From Bacillus sp. JCM 19058 (lineage in GTDB: Bacteria > Bacillota > Bacilli > Bacillales_H > Bacillaceae_D), in the NCBI GenBank assembly GCA_001310555.1, contig BAXO01000026.1:1-57126 (forward strand): a stretch of 57,126 bases of DNA. The letters run 5' to 3'. Positions within the stretch are counted from its first letter, which is position 1, and every line of letters begins with the position of its first letter. The notes under the pieces are model-generated. The model ran no database searches and was not told the DNA's origin. It was given only the letters and a program-made list of their open reading frames with translations. Shown here piece after piece: positions 34,163 to 45,551 of the stretch. The position numbers and the translations under genes were made by a program.

Positions 34163-34738
34163 CCCAATCTAGCTACTAGCGGATAACAAATACCACTTTA
34201 TTTAATATTGTTGATTGTCACTGTTGAGCAGCAACTCAACTGACAGTAAATCTGAAGAAAAGAGCGTTGCCGTTAATGTTAGCTCCGCTCTTTTCTTTTT
34301 GTAAGAGCGCCAGGATACGCGCTGCATGATCAGATAAGGATGTCTCAGGTCGATGGATAACTTAGAGGCATCCCTTTTGATTTCCAGGAAAAGCATACTT
34401 ATACAAAAATTATCACGAAGGTGTGAAACCGCACTTGTAATGAACAGATCTTGTGGCTCATAAAGCTTTTAAGTAAAGACGGAACTTTTCTGGCAAGTTC
34501 CGGCATATAACTATTACATGAATCGATTATTTCCTTAGCTTTATAGAAAACTGAACAAAAAGAATAAGTCACGGCGATTTCTGCCAACCAGTGTGAGGAT
34601 AGAGGAAAAAATGGCTAGTTACGTAGAAAATTTGTTGACGCTCCCTCAACCAGCGCATAAAAGACTAGGGGACTTTAGGACTGAATAGTGACTTTTATAA
34701 GTGAAAAGAGGGCGAAAAATAAATGGAAAAAAAAGCAT
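34163..34738. other. Intergenic stretch after yerH
   Basis: Holds the terminator at 34257-34300. The remainder up to the sugar-transport promoter shows no gene with a ribosome site and no recognisable family on either strand. Confidence 0.55.
34257..34300 (+). terminator. Terminator after yerH
   Basis: GAAAAGAGCG pairs with CGCTCTTTTC, followed by five T residues. A second small hairpin, GTTGAG/CTCAAC, lies just upstream. Confidence 0.85.
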
Positions 34739-34829
34739 TGACCATTTATGAGTTGTTGTTTTATACTAAAATCACGGATATGAAATCGATTTCATATCTT
34801 AAATGAGGTGATAAATGAAAGCGCTTTAA
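34738..34829 (+). promoter_or_regulatory. Sugar-importer promoter with two cre-like operators
   Basis: TTGACC, about 18 bp, then TATACT forms a promoter near 34739-34768. Downstream is a perfect 20-base palindrome, ATATGAAATCGATTTCATAT (34778-34797), whose core fits the cre consensus at all 14 positions. A second site, TGAAAGCGCTTTAA (34816-34829), fits 13 of 14. CcpA and LacI-family sites look alike, so one may bind the local LacI regulator and the other CcpA. Confidence 0.75.
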
Positions 34830-34904
34830 TTAATGTACTTGTCCTAAGTAAAAAGTCGCAATTCATGATTCATTGAATTCAATTCCATAAGGGGGATTAC
34901 GAGC

Positions 34905-36249
34905 ATGAAATTTTACAAACGGTTTACACTTGGAACGGCGGCGTTGTCGCTCGCTGTGTTGCTTTCGGCTTGTGGCGGAAGTGAAGAGTCGGATACGGAG
35001 CATGCTTCGGAAGAGGATACTGATGTCGAAGCAAATGAAGAAGCAGAAGAAGATGAAACCGCAAGCGACGACGGCGAAAAAGTAACAATTACGTATGCCC
35101 GAGGCTATGATGATACGGAAGGTAACGAAAGGTTAATTGAAGCATTTATGGAGAAGCATCCAAATATCGAAGTCGTTTTCCAGGAGATGCCTGCCGATAC
35201 GGGTGCTCAGCACGACGCCTATGTAACCGCTTTCTCTGCGCAATCCTCTGAAATTGATGTATTTGATGTTGATGTCATTTGGCCGGCGGAATTTGCCCAA
35301 GCAAACTATGCGTTAGAGCTTGATCGTTTTATCGAACAAGACGGAATCGATATGAACGATTATTTTCCGGGACCAGTCCAAGCTGGAAATGTTGGTGGTG
35401 TTCAATATGCGATGCCGAAATTCACCGATGCCGGCTTGCTTTACTATCGAAGCGATATCATCGACACACCTCCGGCAACTTGGGATGAGTTGATTGAAAT
35501 GGCAGAAGAGCACCAAGGCGAGGAAGGCACTCAATTTGGTTATTTATTGCAGGCGGCGCAATACGAGGGACTAGTCGTTAATGCGACAGAGTTTATTGCC
35601 GCGTATGGCGGAGAAGTCATCAACGAAGCCGGAGAAGTCGTTATTAATAGTCCTGAAGCGATTAAAGGTCTTGAAAAGCTGGCTGAGATTGTCAGTTCCG
35701 ATATTACGCCGAACGATATTTTAAGCTTCATGGAAACGGAGACAGCGAACTCATTCATCCAAGGAAATGCTGTTTTCGCTCGTAACTGGCCATATATGCA
35801 AGCTTCCGCTCAAGGGGACGAGTCAGACGTCGTCGGACTGGTCGACTTTGCCCTCCTCCCGGCTGGTGATGGAGGAAGTGCTTCCGGCCTTGGCGGCTGG
35901 ATGACGATGATTAACCGCTATTCTGAAAATATAGAAGCCGCTTGGGAATTAGTGAAATTTATGACAGGACCCGAGGGACAAAAAAATTACTGCGATGTAC
36001 GGAGGAAACGCACCAACGCTAGAGGCGCTTTACGATGATAGCGAAGTACATGAAGCTTCACCGATTTTTGCTAACGAGGAGTTTGTCGCAACATTGCAAA
36101 ATGCGGTGCCGCGTCCGGTTTCATCGATCTATCCCGAAATTTCAGATATTATGCAAATCGAGATTTCACGAATATTAACAGGAGACCAGACAGCTGAAGA
36201 GGCCGTTCAGAATATGGAAGAGAAAATGAATGAAGCGCTCGAAAGCTGA
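34905..36249 (+). CDS. Sugar ABC transporter substrate-binding lipoprotein
   Basis: Family 1 extracellular solute-binding protein. Signal peptide ends in the lipobox LLSACGG (Cys 23), followed by a linker of about 35 residues nearly all Asp, Glu, Ala and Ser. The folded part has VTITYARGYDDTEGNERLIE, VFDVDVIWPAEFAQANYAL and GGWMTMINRYSENIEAAWEL, resembling the trehalose/maltose (ThuE/LpqY-like) group. An extra A in A7 35980-35986 breaks it; corrected it continues TAMYGGNAPTLEALYD. About 448 residues. It is the first gene of the importer operon; a terminator hairpin follows. Confidence 0.88.
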
Positions 36250-36262
36250 CAGACGCGTCTGG

Positions 36263-36294
36263 GGAGGAGAACAATCAGCTTCTCCTCCTTTTTT
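36263..36294 (+). terminator. Intra-operon terminator after the binding protein
   Basis: GGAGGAGAA pairs with TTCTCCTCC over a short loop, followed by six T residues. Partial termination here would favour the binding protein over the permeases. Confidence 0.8.
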
Positions 36295-36426
36295 CCGGTC
36301 GATTTGTGGATCATGCTATTAGCGACTTAGACGAATGCTAGTGAGAGCTTGCGTGATTTGTCATAGAGAATACGAGTCCAACTAACAGAAAAATTTCACA
36401 TGAAAAGAAATAAGAGGGTGGTGTGA

Positions 36427-37772
36427 ATGGCAAAAAAAGCCAAAAATAGGGTTCCGACTAAGCCTGAATGAGAGACAGCTCGGCTATGCAATGGTTGCTC
36501 CTGCTTTAATTCTTGTTATCCTTGTAACGCTATGGCCAGTTGCTATTTCTTTTTATAATAGTTTGTTTGATTATCGCTTAAACGATCCGACCCGTTCGCA
36601 AAAAAATGCTAAGTGCGACGGTCGATTTAGAGAGTTATGCCAATCACTTTTACTATCTTGACCGCTCTTTAACCCAGCTGACTGACGATGTCGATTCTGG
36701 ACATGAAAATCGGTTTACGGAGCTGGAACAATCGATTCGCGCGTCCCATGATGCCCTTTTGACGGATAGGGACGTCAGCGAACGCTATGACATCGTTGAA
36801 GAGATGGTTTCAAGCTTTGAACCGGTTCGCGATCAAGACTTACGGTTTGCCAATGTCGATCACGAAGTAGCAGAACATTATCGAGCCGTATTAGAAGAAG
36901 CAATCTTAGTTGTCACTCCGTTAATAGACGAAGCAGGAGCAGAGCAGCAGAGCCTTTTAGAGAATTTTGTAAACTACGCTGAAAGCGTCGAAAATACGAT
37001 TTTAGAATCTAACTTTATCGGCCTTTCCCATTATAGCCGTTATATTCAGGATACCCGAATGTGGAGCGCATTAGGGAATACTTTTGTCTTTACGGCTTTG
37101 TCAGTAAGTGCTGAGCTTGTGATCGGATTACTGATCGCCTTGCTCATTAACCGTTCGTTTGGAGGAAGAGGAGTTGTCCGCGCTGCTGTTCTCATTCCTT
37201 GGGCAATTCCAACAGCAGTTGCCGCGATGATGTGGCGATATTTGTACGATGGGCAATACGGAATCGTTTCTCATTACTTTGAGCAAATCGGCCTCATCTC
37301 TGATTCGTCTGTGCTTTTGTCAACGGGAAGTGGGGCAATGTTTTCTGTAATTTTCGCCGATGTTTGGAAAACAACTCCGTATATGGCACTTCTACTTCTT
37401 GCCGGCTTACAGACGATACCGGGCACACTTTATGAAGCAGCGAAAGTGGACGGAGCCAGCAGGTGGCAGCAATTTTGGAAAATTACCCTTCCTCTCTTAA
37501 AATCGTCAATTCTTGTTGCATTGCTATTTCGGACATTGGATGCGTTCCGCGTATTCGATTTAATCTATGTTCTCACGGGTGGAGGACCGGCCAATCAGAC
37601 GGAGTCGATTTCGATATACGCGTATAAAACCTTGTTTTCACAGCAGAACTTTGGAGCAGGTTCGGCCTTGTCGGTCATAGTTTTCTTATCTGTTGCCTTG
37701 ATTAGCTTTTTGTTCATTAAATTTATCGGTTCAGACTTATTCGAAGGTCGAAGTACGAGGGGGAGCAGCTGA
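36427..37772 (+). CDS. Sugar ABC transporter permease (MalF/ThuF type)
   Basis: With one A removed from each of the runs at 36432-36438 and 36600-36606 it reads MAKKPKIGFRLSLNERQLGY, then a first membrane helix (AMVAPALILVILVTLWPVAI). A long hydrophilic segment of about 150 residues follows before the conserved permease domain (FTALSVSAELVIGLLIALLI). The EAA loop is YEAAKVDGASRWQQFWKITL. The stop overlaps the next gene (TGATG). The long periplasm-facing loop recalls MalF. About 448 residues. Confidence 0.87.
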
Positions 37773-38595
37773 TGAAAAAACGATCGAGACTAGGCTTCTA
37801 CATTTTTCTGACGGGATTTGTTTTTTTTAGTTATGTTTCCATTCATCTGGGTCTTTCTAACATCGTTAAAACCGCCAAGAGAGATATTTTCATCATTTGC
37901 ATGGTTTACTTCGAACCCGTCCTTCGATTCGTATATAAATGCCTTGACGACCCGCCCTTTACACCTTTATATGTTCAATAGTACGATCGTTTCATCGTTA
38001 ACGACCTTGTTGGCAATTACATTTGCATCTTTGGCCGCCTATGCCTTGACAAGGTTGCCAATTCGCTTTAAAGGTCTTATATTAGGGACGGTATTGGCAG
38101 CATCGATGTTTCCACAAATTGCAATTATTTCACCGATCTACAACTTTATTTCGAGCCTAGGACTGCGTAACAGTTATTTTGGCTTGGTTATTCCTTACAT
38201 TACGATCAGTTTGCCTTTAGCGATTTGGATTTTGGCTACTTTTTTTCAAAAAAAATCCCGTTTGAACTAGAGGAGTCCGCCAAGCTGGATGGGGCAACTC
38301 CGTTCCAAACCTTTCGAAAAATCATTTTCCCGTTAGCTGCACCCGGTGTGTTTACAACGGCAATTCTCGTCTTTATCGCAGCGTGGAATGAGTATTTGTT
38401 TGCCTTAACGATTAATACAGCCGACGCCTGGCGAACGGTTCCTGTTGGAATTTCAATGTACGAGAGCGAATTTAGCGTCCCATGGGAGATTTAACGGCAG
38501 CAACAGTGATTGTCACCATTCCGATTGTAGTTGTCGCTTTAATTTTTCAGCGGCGAATCGTGTCTGGACTTACGTCAGGCTCTGTGAAAGAATAG
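37772..38595 (+). CDS. Sugar ABC transporter permease (MalG/ThuG type)
   Basis: Inner-membrane partner of the previous gene. Corrected it reads [40 protein letters not shown], and the EAA loop [20 protein letters not shown]. Errors: T8 near 37825, T7 and A8 near 38241-38255, and a C missing near 38480 (restoring [15 protein letters not shown]). About 273 residues with six predicted helices. No ATPase gene follows; in Bacillus a shared ATPase such as MsmX commonly serves such importers. Confidence 0.87.
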
Positions 38596-38927
38596 ACTCG
38601 TTTTCACTCGCTAAACACTGTAAAATCAAGTAAGGATTACTTATTAAAAGCGAGTTAAATCAGAAGGGGAGTAAATGGAAATATTTTGAGCGGTTTTGCT
38701 ACGGAGCAACCGACGGAAGAAGTGAACATAGCGAGAGGTAGGCGGATGAAGGGCATAAAGGCTGGACAATTTAAATTCGACAGCAACGAAAATGGCAGAC
38801 TCAGGCGATGTTTATCTGACCTCGAGTTTGCCCTCCGTTTTTCAGCAGGACATTAACTAGATGCATAAAAAATCGCCCGTTGTAGTCTTATTGATTTTTT
38901 TATTAAAGAGTGGAGTGGAACATTCAT
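38596..38927. other. Intergenic stretch between permease and regulator
   Basis: Contains a short open frame without a recognisable family (from a TTG near 38684 to a stop near 38857) and small hairpins. I see no clear promoter or terminator. Confidence 0.4.
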
Positions 38928-39930
38928 ATGGCAACGATTAAAGAAGTGGCAGAGCTATCAGGGATGTCGAGAACAACTGTCTCTCGAGTGATTAATAACC
39001 ATCCGTATGTGTCTGAAGATAAGCGAAAGCTCGTATTGGAAGCGATGCGGCAGTTAGGCTATGTTCCGAACTCATCCGCTCAACGGCTAAGGAAAAACAA
39101 GACGAATACGATTGCCGTTTTGATTTCGCGAATCGTCAATCCTTTTTTTTAGTCGTCTGGTCGATGATATGGAGCATATGGCCGCGGACTATGGATACCA
39201 ACTAATTTTATGTAATACGCGTCAAAGCAAGGAAAAGGAATTAAACTATTTAGACCTGCTACGCACAAAGCAAGTCGATGGCGTCATTATGGCATCGATG
39301 GAAAATGAATGGGACGTGTTGCAGCCATACACGCAGTATGGACCGATGGTTTCCTGCAATGAATACCAGCCGGGAATAGAAATTCCTTCAATTCGCTTAA
39401 ATCAAGAGGAAGCCGGCTATGTAGCGACCAGTCACTTGCTTCGCCTCGGTCATACAAAAATTTCTTTTTTTAGGCGGTAATATTCGCTCGCCGCTTTCTG
39501 AAGACAGAAAAAAAGGGGTATTTGCGGGCGATGAAGGAAAAAGGGATAGCGATAGAAGCTGACTGGATTCACGATGATATGTACGGCATAGACGACGGAA
39601 GACGAAGCTTACAACGGTTGAAAAATATCGCAAAGGCAATACGTCCTACAGCTGTCTTTTCGGGGAGTGACGAGGTCGCTGCAGGATTGCTAAATGAAGC
39701 AAAGCGGGAAGCTTTCAAATCCCGAACGATTTGGCGATCGTAGCTTTGATAATCAGCCGATAGCTGAAATGATTGCGCCTAGTTTAACTACTATCGAACA
39801 GCCTATCTCTCTCTTAGGCAAACGGGCAATGGAAGTGATGCTGCAACTGTTGAGCGAGGAAAATCCTGAGCCATTCGTAGAGGTTCTTCCTTTCCGATTA
39901 CTTATTCGTGGCTCAACTACCGCAAGCTGA
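38928..39930 (+). CDS. LacI-family transcriptional regulator
   Basis: N-terminal LacI helix-turn-helix and hinge: TIKEVAELSGMSRTTVSRVI, NNHPYVSEDKR, LGYVPNSSAQRLR. The sugar-binding domain follows (NTIAVLISRIVNPFF, QVDGVIMASMENEW, AVFSGSDEVAAGLLNEA, APSLTTIEQP). Broken by T9 near 39142, T7 near 39466, an A/G run near 39510 and one or two errors near 39725-39755. About 332 residues. It probably controls the adjacent importer through the palindrome at 34778-34797. Confidence 0.88.
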
Positions 39931-40433
39931 TAGCTAAGGAGATCGTGGGCCGTTGTGTCTGGAGCAAGGACGAGCTCAAAAACTGGAAAGAAATCAGATA
40001 CATGAAGTGTTAAAGCGAATAAGGACAGGCAGCAAATTTGTTCACCGAGCAAAAACATGACAGCGGGAGGTCGTAATAGAAGGGAAATCGATGTACCTGC
40101 CTGAAGCTGACAAGTGCTTGTCTATTCGTAGCTTTAATTGTTGCGTATAATAGCTACAGAAAGCTCGCTCAAAGAAACGAAGCAGTATAAGGCGTGTATA
40201 TGAAGACGTCCCTTTACTCATCTTAATGACCGAATGAATGTTATTGGTACGAGTATTTTTATTAAGGAGTGCCAGCAATTAGTCGCAGCGCCTTCGGCTT
40301 GCTTTTTATATGGGCTCTCCGAAGGTTTTTCCTTGTAATTCCCTCATCCTACTGGGTTTTGTTGCCTAGGGGGGTGTAATTTGGTAAGATAAAGAGTATT
40401 GTAAACATGTACGAAAAATAAGGGGTGAAGAGA
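39931..40433. other. Intergenic stretch before gatC
   Basis: A likely gatC promoter lies near 40362-40390: TTGCCT, 17 bases, TAAGAT. An isolated TATAAT occurs near 40147. A GC-rich hairpin with TTCG loop near 40293-40312 and following T residues may be a terminator. No gene recognised. Confidence 0.5.
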
Positions 40434-40718
40434 ATGTCGCGAATTTCAAAAGAGCAGGTGAAGCACGTTGCCCATTTGGCAAGACTGGCAATTACAGAAG
40501 AAGAAGCAGACCTGTTTACCGGGCAGCTCGATGCGATTATTACTTTTGCTGAGCAGCTGAATGAGCTTGACACCACTGGGGTGAAGCCAACCACACACGT
40601 CCTCGACATGAAGAACGTGCTGCGAGAAGATAAACCGGATCAAGGCTTGCCATTAGAAGAAGTGTTAAGAAATGCACCGGATTATGAGGATGGACAGGTT
40701 CGGTTCCATCGATTTTGA
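40434..40718 (+). CDS. gatC: Asp-tRNA(Asn)/Glu-tRNA(Gln) amidotransferase subunit C
   Basis: 94-residue intact subunit of the GatCAB complex: [20 protein letters not shown], then [20 protein letters not shown] and the C-terminal F-R-V segment. GatC stabilises GatA and GatB. AGGGGTG precedes the ATG. First gene of the gatCAB operon. Confidence 0.95.
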   Translation: MSRISKEQVKHVAHLARLAITEEEADLFTGQLDAIITFAEQLNELDTTGVKPTTHVLDMKNVLREDKPDQGLPLEEVLRNAPDYEDGQVRFHRF

Positions 40719-40740
40719 ATGAATAGGGAGGGCAAGCTTC

Positions 40741-42199
40741 ATGGCACTATTTAATGTAAAAATGTCAGAGCTTCACACCAAGCTTCTGAAGAAGGAAGTG
40801 AAGGTTTCTGAGCTTGTTGCTGAATCATATAAACGAATTAATGAAGTGGACGACAAGGTAAAAGCCTTCGTCACATTGGATGAAGAAAGAGCACGTACAT
40901 ATGGCGCTGAACTCGATGAAGCGTTAGCAGCAGACAAACAGCGAGGGCTGCTGTTTGGCATGCCGATTGGCGTGAAGGATAATATTGTTACGAAAGGGTT
41001 GCGTACAACTTGTTCGAGCCGGATTCTCGAAAACTTTGATCCGATTTATGATGCAATCGTTGTACAAAAGCTGAAACAAGCGGAAGCGGTAACGATCGGT
41101 AAGCTGAACATGGACGAATTCGCGATGGGCTCCTCGACTGAAAATTCTGCTATACAGGAAACAAGAAACCCGTGGAATCTGGAGTATGTGCCCGGCGGCT
41201 CAAGTGGAGGATCGGCTGCCGCTGTCGCTTCCGGCGAGGTTCCTTTTGCGCTTGGCTCTGATACGGGAGGATCCATTCGTCAGCCAGCTGCCTATTGCGG
41301 GGTCGTCGGACTAAAGCCGACATATGGCCGTGTTTCCCGGTATGGCTTAGTGGCATTTGCTTCTTCGTTAGATCAAATCGGCCCGATTACACGGAATGTG
41401 GAGGACAATGCTTACTTGCTAAATGCGATTTCTGGACTGGATTCGATGGATTCGACGTCAGCCGATCTAGCGGTGCCTGACTTTACTTCCCTTTTGAACG
41501 GTGATGTAAAAGGCTTAAAAATTGCCGTGCCAAAGGAATATTTAGCCGAAGGTGTCAAGGAGGAAGTCAAGCAATCTGTGCTCGCTGCCTTGAAGGTTCT
41601 TGAAGGCGAAGGAGCAAGCTGGGAAGAAGTTTCCTTGCCACATTCCAAGTATGCATTAGCTACTTACTATTTGTTGGCATCATCAGAAGCGTCTGCCAAC
41701 CTCGCCCGTTTTGACGGTGTTCGTTACGGCTACCGCAGCGATCAAGCTGAAAGCTTAATGGAGCTTTATAAGCAAACGCGTGCCGAAGGCTTCGGTAATG
41801 AAGTGAAGCGTCGCATTATGCTCGGAACGTTTGCGCTCAGCTCTGGCTACTATGACGCTTATTACAAAAAAGCGCAGCAGGTGCGGACATTAATCAAGCA
41901 AGACTTTGAAAAGGTATTCGAGCAATATGATGTTATTGTTGGACCGACAACACCAACGCCGGCCTTTAAAATTGGCGAGAAAACGGAAGATCCGCTCACG
42001 ATGTATGCGAACGATATTTTAACAATTCCTGTCAATTTGGCGGGCGTTCCGGGAATTTCTATCCCGTGCGGCTACGACAACGGTCTCCCGCTCGGGCTGC
42101 AAATTATCGGCAAGCATTTTGATGAAATGACCGTTTATCGCGTGGCCCATGCCTTTGAGCAGGCGACAGATTATCATAAAAAAAAGTCCGGAACTGTAA
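40741..42199 (+). CDS. gatA: Asp-tRNA(Asn)/Glu-tRNA(Gln) amidotransferase subunit A
   Basis: Amidase-signature glutaminase that releases ammonia for the transamidation. Catalytic Ser-cisSer-Lys are in [11 protein letters not shown] and [36 protein letters not shown]. As written the frame reads through into gatB because the run at 42178-42185 has 8 A. With 7 A the protein ends DYHKKSPEL and stops at 42197-42199, as GatA proteins do. Corrected length is about 485 residues. Confidence 0.96.
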
Positions 42200-42213
42200 G
42201 GGGTGAATCAGAA

Positions 42214-43645
42214 ATGAATTTTGAAACAGTGATTGGGCTTGAGGTCCATGTCGAACTGAAAACAGAGTCGAAGATTTTTTCGGCGAGCCCGAACCATTTT
42301 GGAGCGGCACCGAATACGAATACGAGCGTTATCGATCTCGGCTATCCAGGCGTATTACCCGTCTTAAATAAAGCGGCAGTTGATTATGCGATGAAGGCAG
42401 CAATTGCACTTAACTGTGAGATCGCTACCGATACGAAATTTGATCGGAAAAATTACTTTTATCCCGACAATCCTAAGGCTTACCAAATCTCACAATTTGA
42501 CAAGCCGATCGGTGAGCATGGCTGGATCGAAATCGAGGTTGATGGCTATCAAAAACGCATCGGCATTACCCGTCTTCATCTGGAAGAGGATGCAGGCAAG
42601 TTGACGCATTCAGGTGGAGGGTACTCACTCGTTGATTATAACCGTCAAGGAACACCGTTGATTGAAATTGTGTCTGAGCCCGACATTCGTACGCCGGCAG
42701 AAGCCTATGCTTATCTGGAAAAATTAAAATCAATCATTCAATATACCGGCGTCTCCGATTGTAAAATGGAGGAGGGCTCGTTGCGCTGTGATGCTAATAT
42801 TTCGCTTCGCCCTCTTGGCCAAGAGCAATTCGGAACAAAAACAGAATTGAAAAACTTGAATTCGTTCAATTTTGTCCGTAAGGGACTTGAATATGAGGAA
42901 AAGCGCCAGGAGCAAGTCCTTCTCTCGGGGGGCAGCATCGAACAGGAAACACGCCGTTTTGATGAAGCAGCCAGCAAAACAATTTTGATGAGAGTAAAGG
43001 AAGGCTCAGACGACTATCGCTACTTTCCTGAACCGGATCTCGTCGACCTCCATATCGACGAAGAATGGAAAAGCCGCATTCGTGCTGAAATTCCAGAGCT
43101 CCCTGACGCCCGAAAGCAACGCTATGTAGAAGAGCTAGGTTTACCAGCCTACGATGCGATGGTGTTAACCTTAACTAAAGAAATGTCGGATTTCTTTGAG
43201 GAAACGGTCACGCTTGGCGGAGATGCTAAGCTGACCTCCAATTGGCTAATGGGCGATGTATCGGCTTACTTAAATGCTGAGCAAAAAGAACTGGAAGATG
43301 TCGCCTTAACACCGAAAGGCCTAGCAAAGCTCATTTCCTTAATTCAAAAAGGGACGATTTCATCGAAAATAGCGAAAAAAAGTATTTAAAGATTTAATTG
43401 AACAAGGCGGCGATCCAGAGGAAATCGTAAAAGCGAAAGGGCTTATACAGATTTCAGATGAAGGTGAGCTGCTAAAAATGGTAACTGAAGTACTCGACAA
43501 CAACGCACAATCGATCGAGGATTTTAAAAACGGGAAGGATCGCGCCCTCGGCTTCCTAGTCGGTCAAATAATGAAAGCGAGCAAAGGAAAAGCGAACCCA
43601 CCACTCGTTAACAAGCTAATACTGGAAGAAATCAAGAAAAGATAG
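42214..43645 (+). CDS. gatB: Asp-tRNA(Asn)/Glu-tRNA(Gln) amidotransferase subunit B
   Basis: Kinase/amidotransferase subunit that phosphorylates and amidates the mischarged tRNA. Own ATG at 42214 with AGGGGTG upstream. Signatures: [67 protein letters not shown]. The C-terminal YqeY-like domain is separated by an extra A in 43375-43381; corrected it runs [15 protein letters not shown] to IKKR. About 476 residues. Confidence 0.96.
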
Positions 43646-43674
43646 CTGTAAGCTAGTGAAAAGACCTTAAAGAA

Positions 43675-43716
43675 AAATACGGTGACTGTTTACTAATACA
43701 GCTCACCGTATTTTTG
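43675..43716 (+). terminator. Terminator after gatB
   Basis: AATACGGTGA pairs with TCACCGTATT, followed by T residues. The A-rich left side lets it also serve the convergent minus-strand lipoprotein gene. Confidence 0.88.
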
Positions 43717-43771
43717 GCTTCCGTTATGTTTCCTATCGGGAGTCGAGTGGTATTCAAAAACCTTTATGAAA

Positions 43772-44430
43772 TTAAGAATCGTAATTATCAATTTCCTCTT
43801 TGAAACGTTCTAAAACTTGCTTTTTCAACTCTTCATGTTTTTCTTTGTCATTGTCATGATGTTGTTCCATCAGGTTTTCTATTTGCTCTTCGGATTCAAG
43901 GTTGAATTTTCCATTGTTCATATTAATCACGCTATATTCTCCGAAAGTGTTGGCTTTTAGATAAATGATATAGTCATGATCTTTTTCGAGCTCTGCGTAA
44001 TTTTCCATAGCAAGTTTCTTATCAACATTATCTTCCTCAATTATTGCGACAGGTTCTATAATGTCGATTTCACTATTATCCTGAATATTAGCTCCTTCAG
44101 GAAATTTAAGGACTTTTTCAATATTGATTGTCGTTCTTGTATAGAAGTCTTCAAGAGTTTCTGGTAGCTCCTCTTCTGCCGGTGTATACGTTGCTACGTG
44201 TTCTCTTTCTATAAAGCTATCACTAGCATTACCAATAACTATTAAGTCAGCATCTTCATACAAGTCTACTTCTTCATCAAAGGCAAGATAATTGCCATGC
44301 AGAACAACTGTTTCTATCGCATCATTGTCACTATTCAGCCCTTTGGTTGTTCATTTGGAGTTTCATTATTACCGCACGCAGCTAATAAAAGTATAATTGC
44401 AACAACAACTGATATTTTAAATACTTTCAT
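43772..44430 (-). CDS. Acidic lipoprotein of unknown function
   Basis: Minus strand. MKVFKISVVVAIILLLAACG is a lipoprotein signal with Cys at residue 19; AAAAGGAGGG lies before the ATG. After a frameshift near 44335 (one base missing) it continues NSDNDAIETVVLHGNYLAFD and YEDADLIVIGNASDSFIER, and ends EEIDNYDS. About 219 residues, very acidic, resembling an alkaliphile surface lipoprotein. I recognise no characterised family. Confidence 0.72.
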
Positions 44431-44827
44431 ATATTACCCTCCTTTTTGTGGAGTTACCATTTTCTATCGACTTCTCCTCTGTCAAAACTTGTTAGACTTG
44501 TTGGGCTAGTATAGAAACCTTGAACGATTACTGAATGATGCGGAATAGGAACATGAGCCATTTTCTTTTTCACTTCAATTTTTCAGAGCACAATGGTGAC
44601 CTCCACCAAATGAATGCTGTTATATTTCCAAAGGAATTGCTCCCCTTTTTAATCTTTTTGCATAAGAGGGCTTTTTTTATCTAACGATGTAAAAAGTCTA
44701 AATGTTACAGAGTTTAGTAAAAAGCGTTGTTCATGATGAAAAAGGTTATAGATCTCGTAGCCAGCCGGTTTATGCCTCCATCTAAAAAGCATAAACTCCA
44801 CCTGAATATGCGGATCAGAACAGACTG
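44431..44827. other. Intergenic stretch between lipoprotein and tetR genes
   Basis: Divergent promoter space of about 400 bases. Apart from the ribosome site of the lipoprotein gene and the tetR promoter at its right end I see nothing recognisable. Confidence 0.5.
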
Positions 44828-44885
44828 TTGACATTTTGTATAACCACTGGTTATAATATGAACATCGGTTAATAACCACTGGTTA
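44828..44885 (+). promoter_or_regulatory. tetR promoter with two identical operators
   Basis: TTGACA (44828-44833), 18 bp, TATAAT (44852-44857). The 13-base palindrome TAACCACTGGTTA occurs twice, at 44841-44853, overlapping the spacer and -10, and at 44873-44885, 32 bases apart (three helical turns). This is the layout of TetR-family autoregulation. Confidence 0.85.
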
Positions 44886-44909
44886 CTACATTGGATAGGA
44901 GGTTATTAA

Positions 44910-45551
44910 ATGGCAACTAGGCAGGAATTGAACTCGGAAAAAACAAAGCAGAGCATTTTAGCGGCAGCAAACAGATTGTTTGCTGAGAAGGGATACAACG
45001 GTGTATCGATGCGGGAAATCGCCAAAGAAGCCAAATGTTCCCATACGACGATTTATATTTATTTTAAGGATAAGGATGCATTACTTTACGAACTCTCTAT
45101 TCCTCCTCTACTTGATTTGAAAAAGAAATTAGAGCATGCTCTTCATCATCCGTCCTTGTCTCCAGATGGCAAACTTAAGACGATCAGTCAGGAAGTCATT
45201 CGTTTTTGTTTAAGCAATCGAAGCATGTACGCGATTTTCTTTGGTGTGAAGGCAGGAAGAGTAGATGAGAAAGAGCCAGAGCTTGAGATTAATAAAATAA
45301 GGAATGAACTGTTCGGAATTTTGAGTCGTGCTCTAATGGCATGTCTACCGCTTTCCGAGGATGATGAAAGGCTGCTAATCTACAGTCGAATATTTTTCTT
45401 TCATTTACACGGTATCGTTGGGACGTACGCGCATTCCAATGAGACGCTGGATTCACTATTGAGGAGAATGAGCGAAACTTTTGACGAGGCTATGGAAGTA
45501 ATTCTTTGCGGAATGCTCTGCAAGATAGAGGAAGGAGATAGAATGCCATGA
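44910..45551 (+). CDS. TetR-family transcriptional regulator
   Basis: 213 residues, intact. The N-terminal helix-turn-helix is TKQSILAAANRLFAEKGYNG, VSMREIAKEAKCSHTTIYIY, FKDKDALLYEL. The ligand domain is unlike any I can name. The two palindromes upstream are its probable operators, so it represses itself and the overlapping hydrolase gene (ATGA overlap at 45548). AGGAGG-like ribosome site. Confidence 0.9.
   Translation: MATRQELNSEKTKQSILAAANRLFAEKGYNGVSMREIAKEAKCSHTTIYIYFKDKDALLYELSIPPLLDLKKKLEHALHHPSLSPDGKLKTISQEVIRFCLSNRSMYAIFFGVKAGRVDEKEPELEINKIRNELFGILSRALMACLPLSEDDERLLIYSRIFFFHLHGIVGTYAHSNETLDSLLRRMSETFDEAMEVILCGMLCKIEEGDRMP

Noticed and set aside
34399..34587. Minus-strand 62-codon open frame after yerH
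   Set aside because: No ribosome site and no resemblance to a family I know.
40741..43389. A fused 882-residue GatA-GatB protein
   Set aside because: One extra A in 42178-42185 removes the GatA stop; gatB has its own ribosome site and start.
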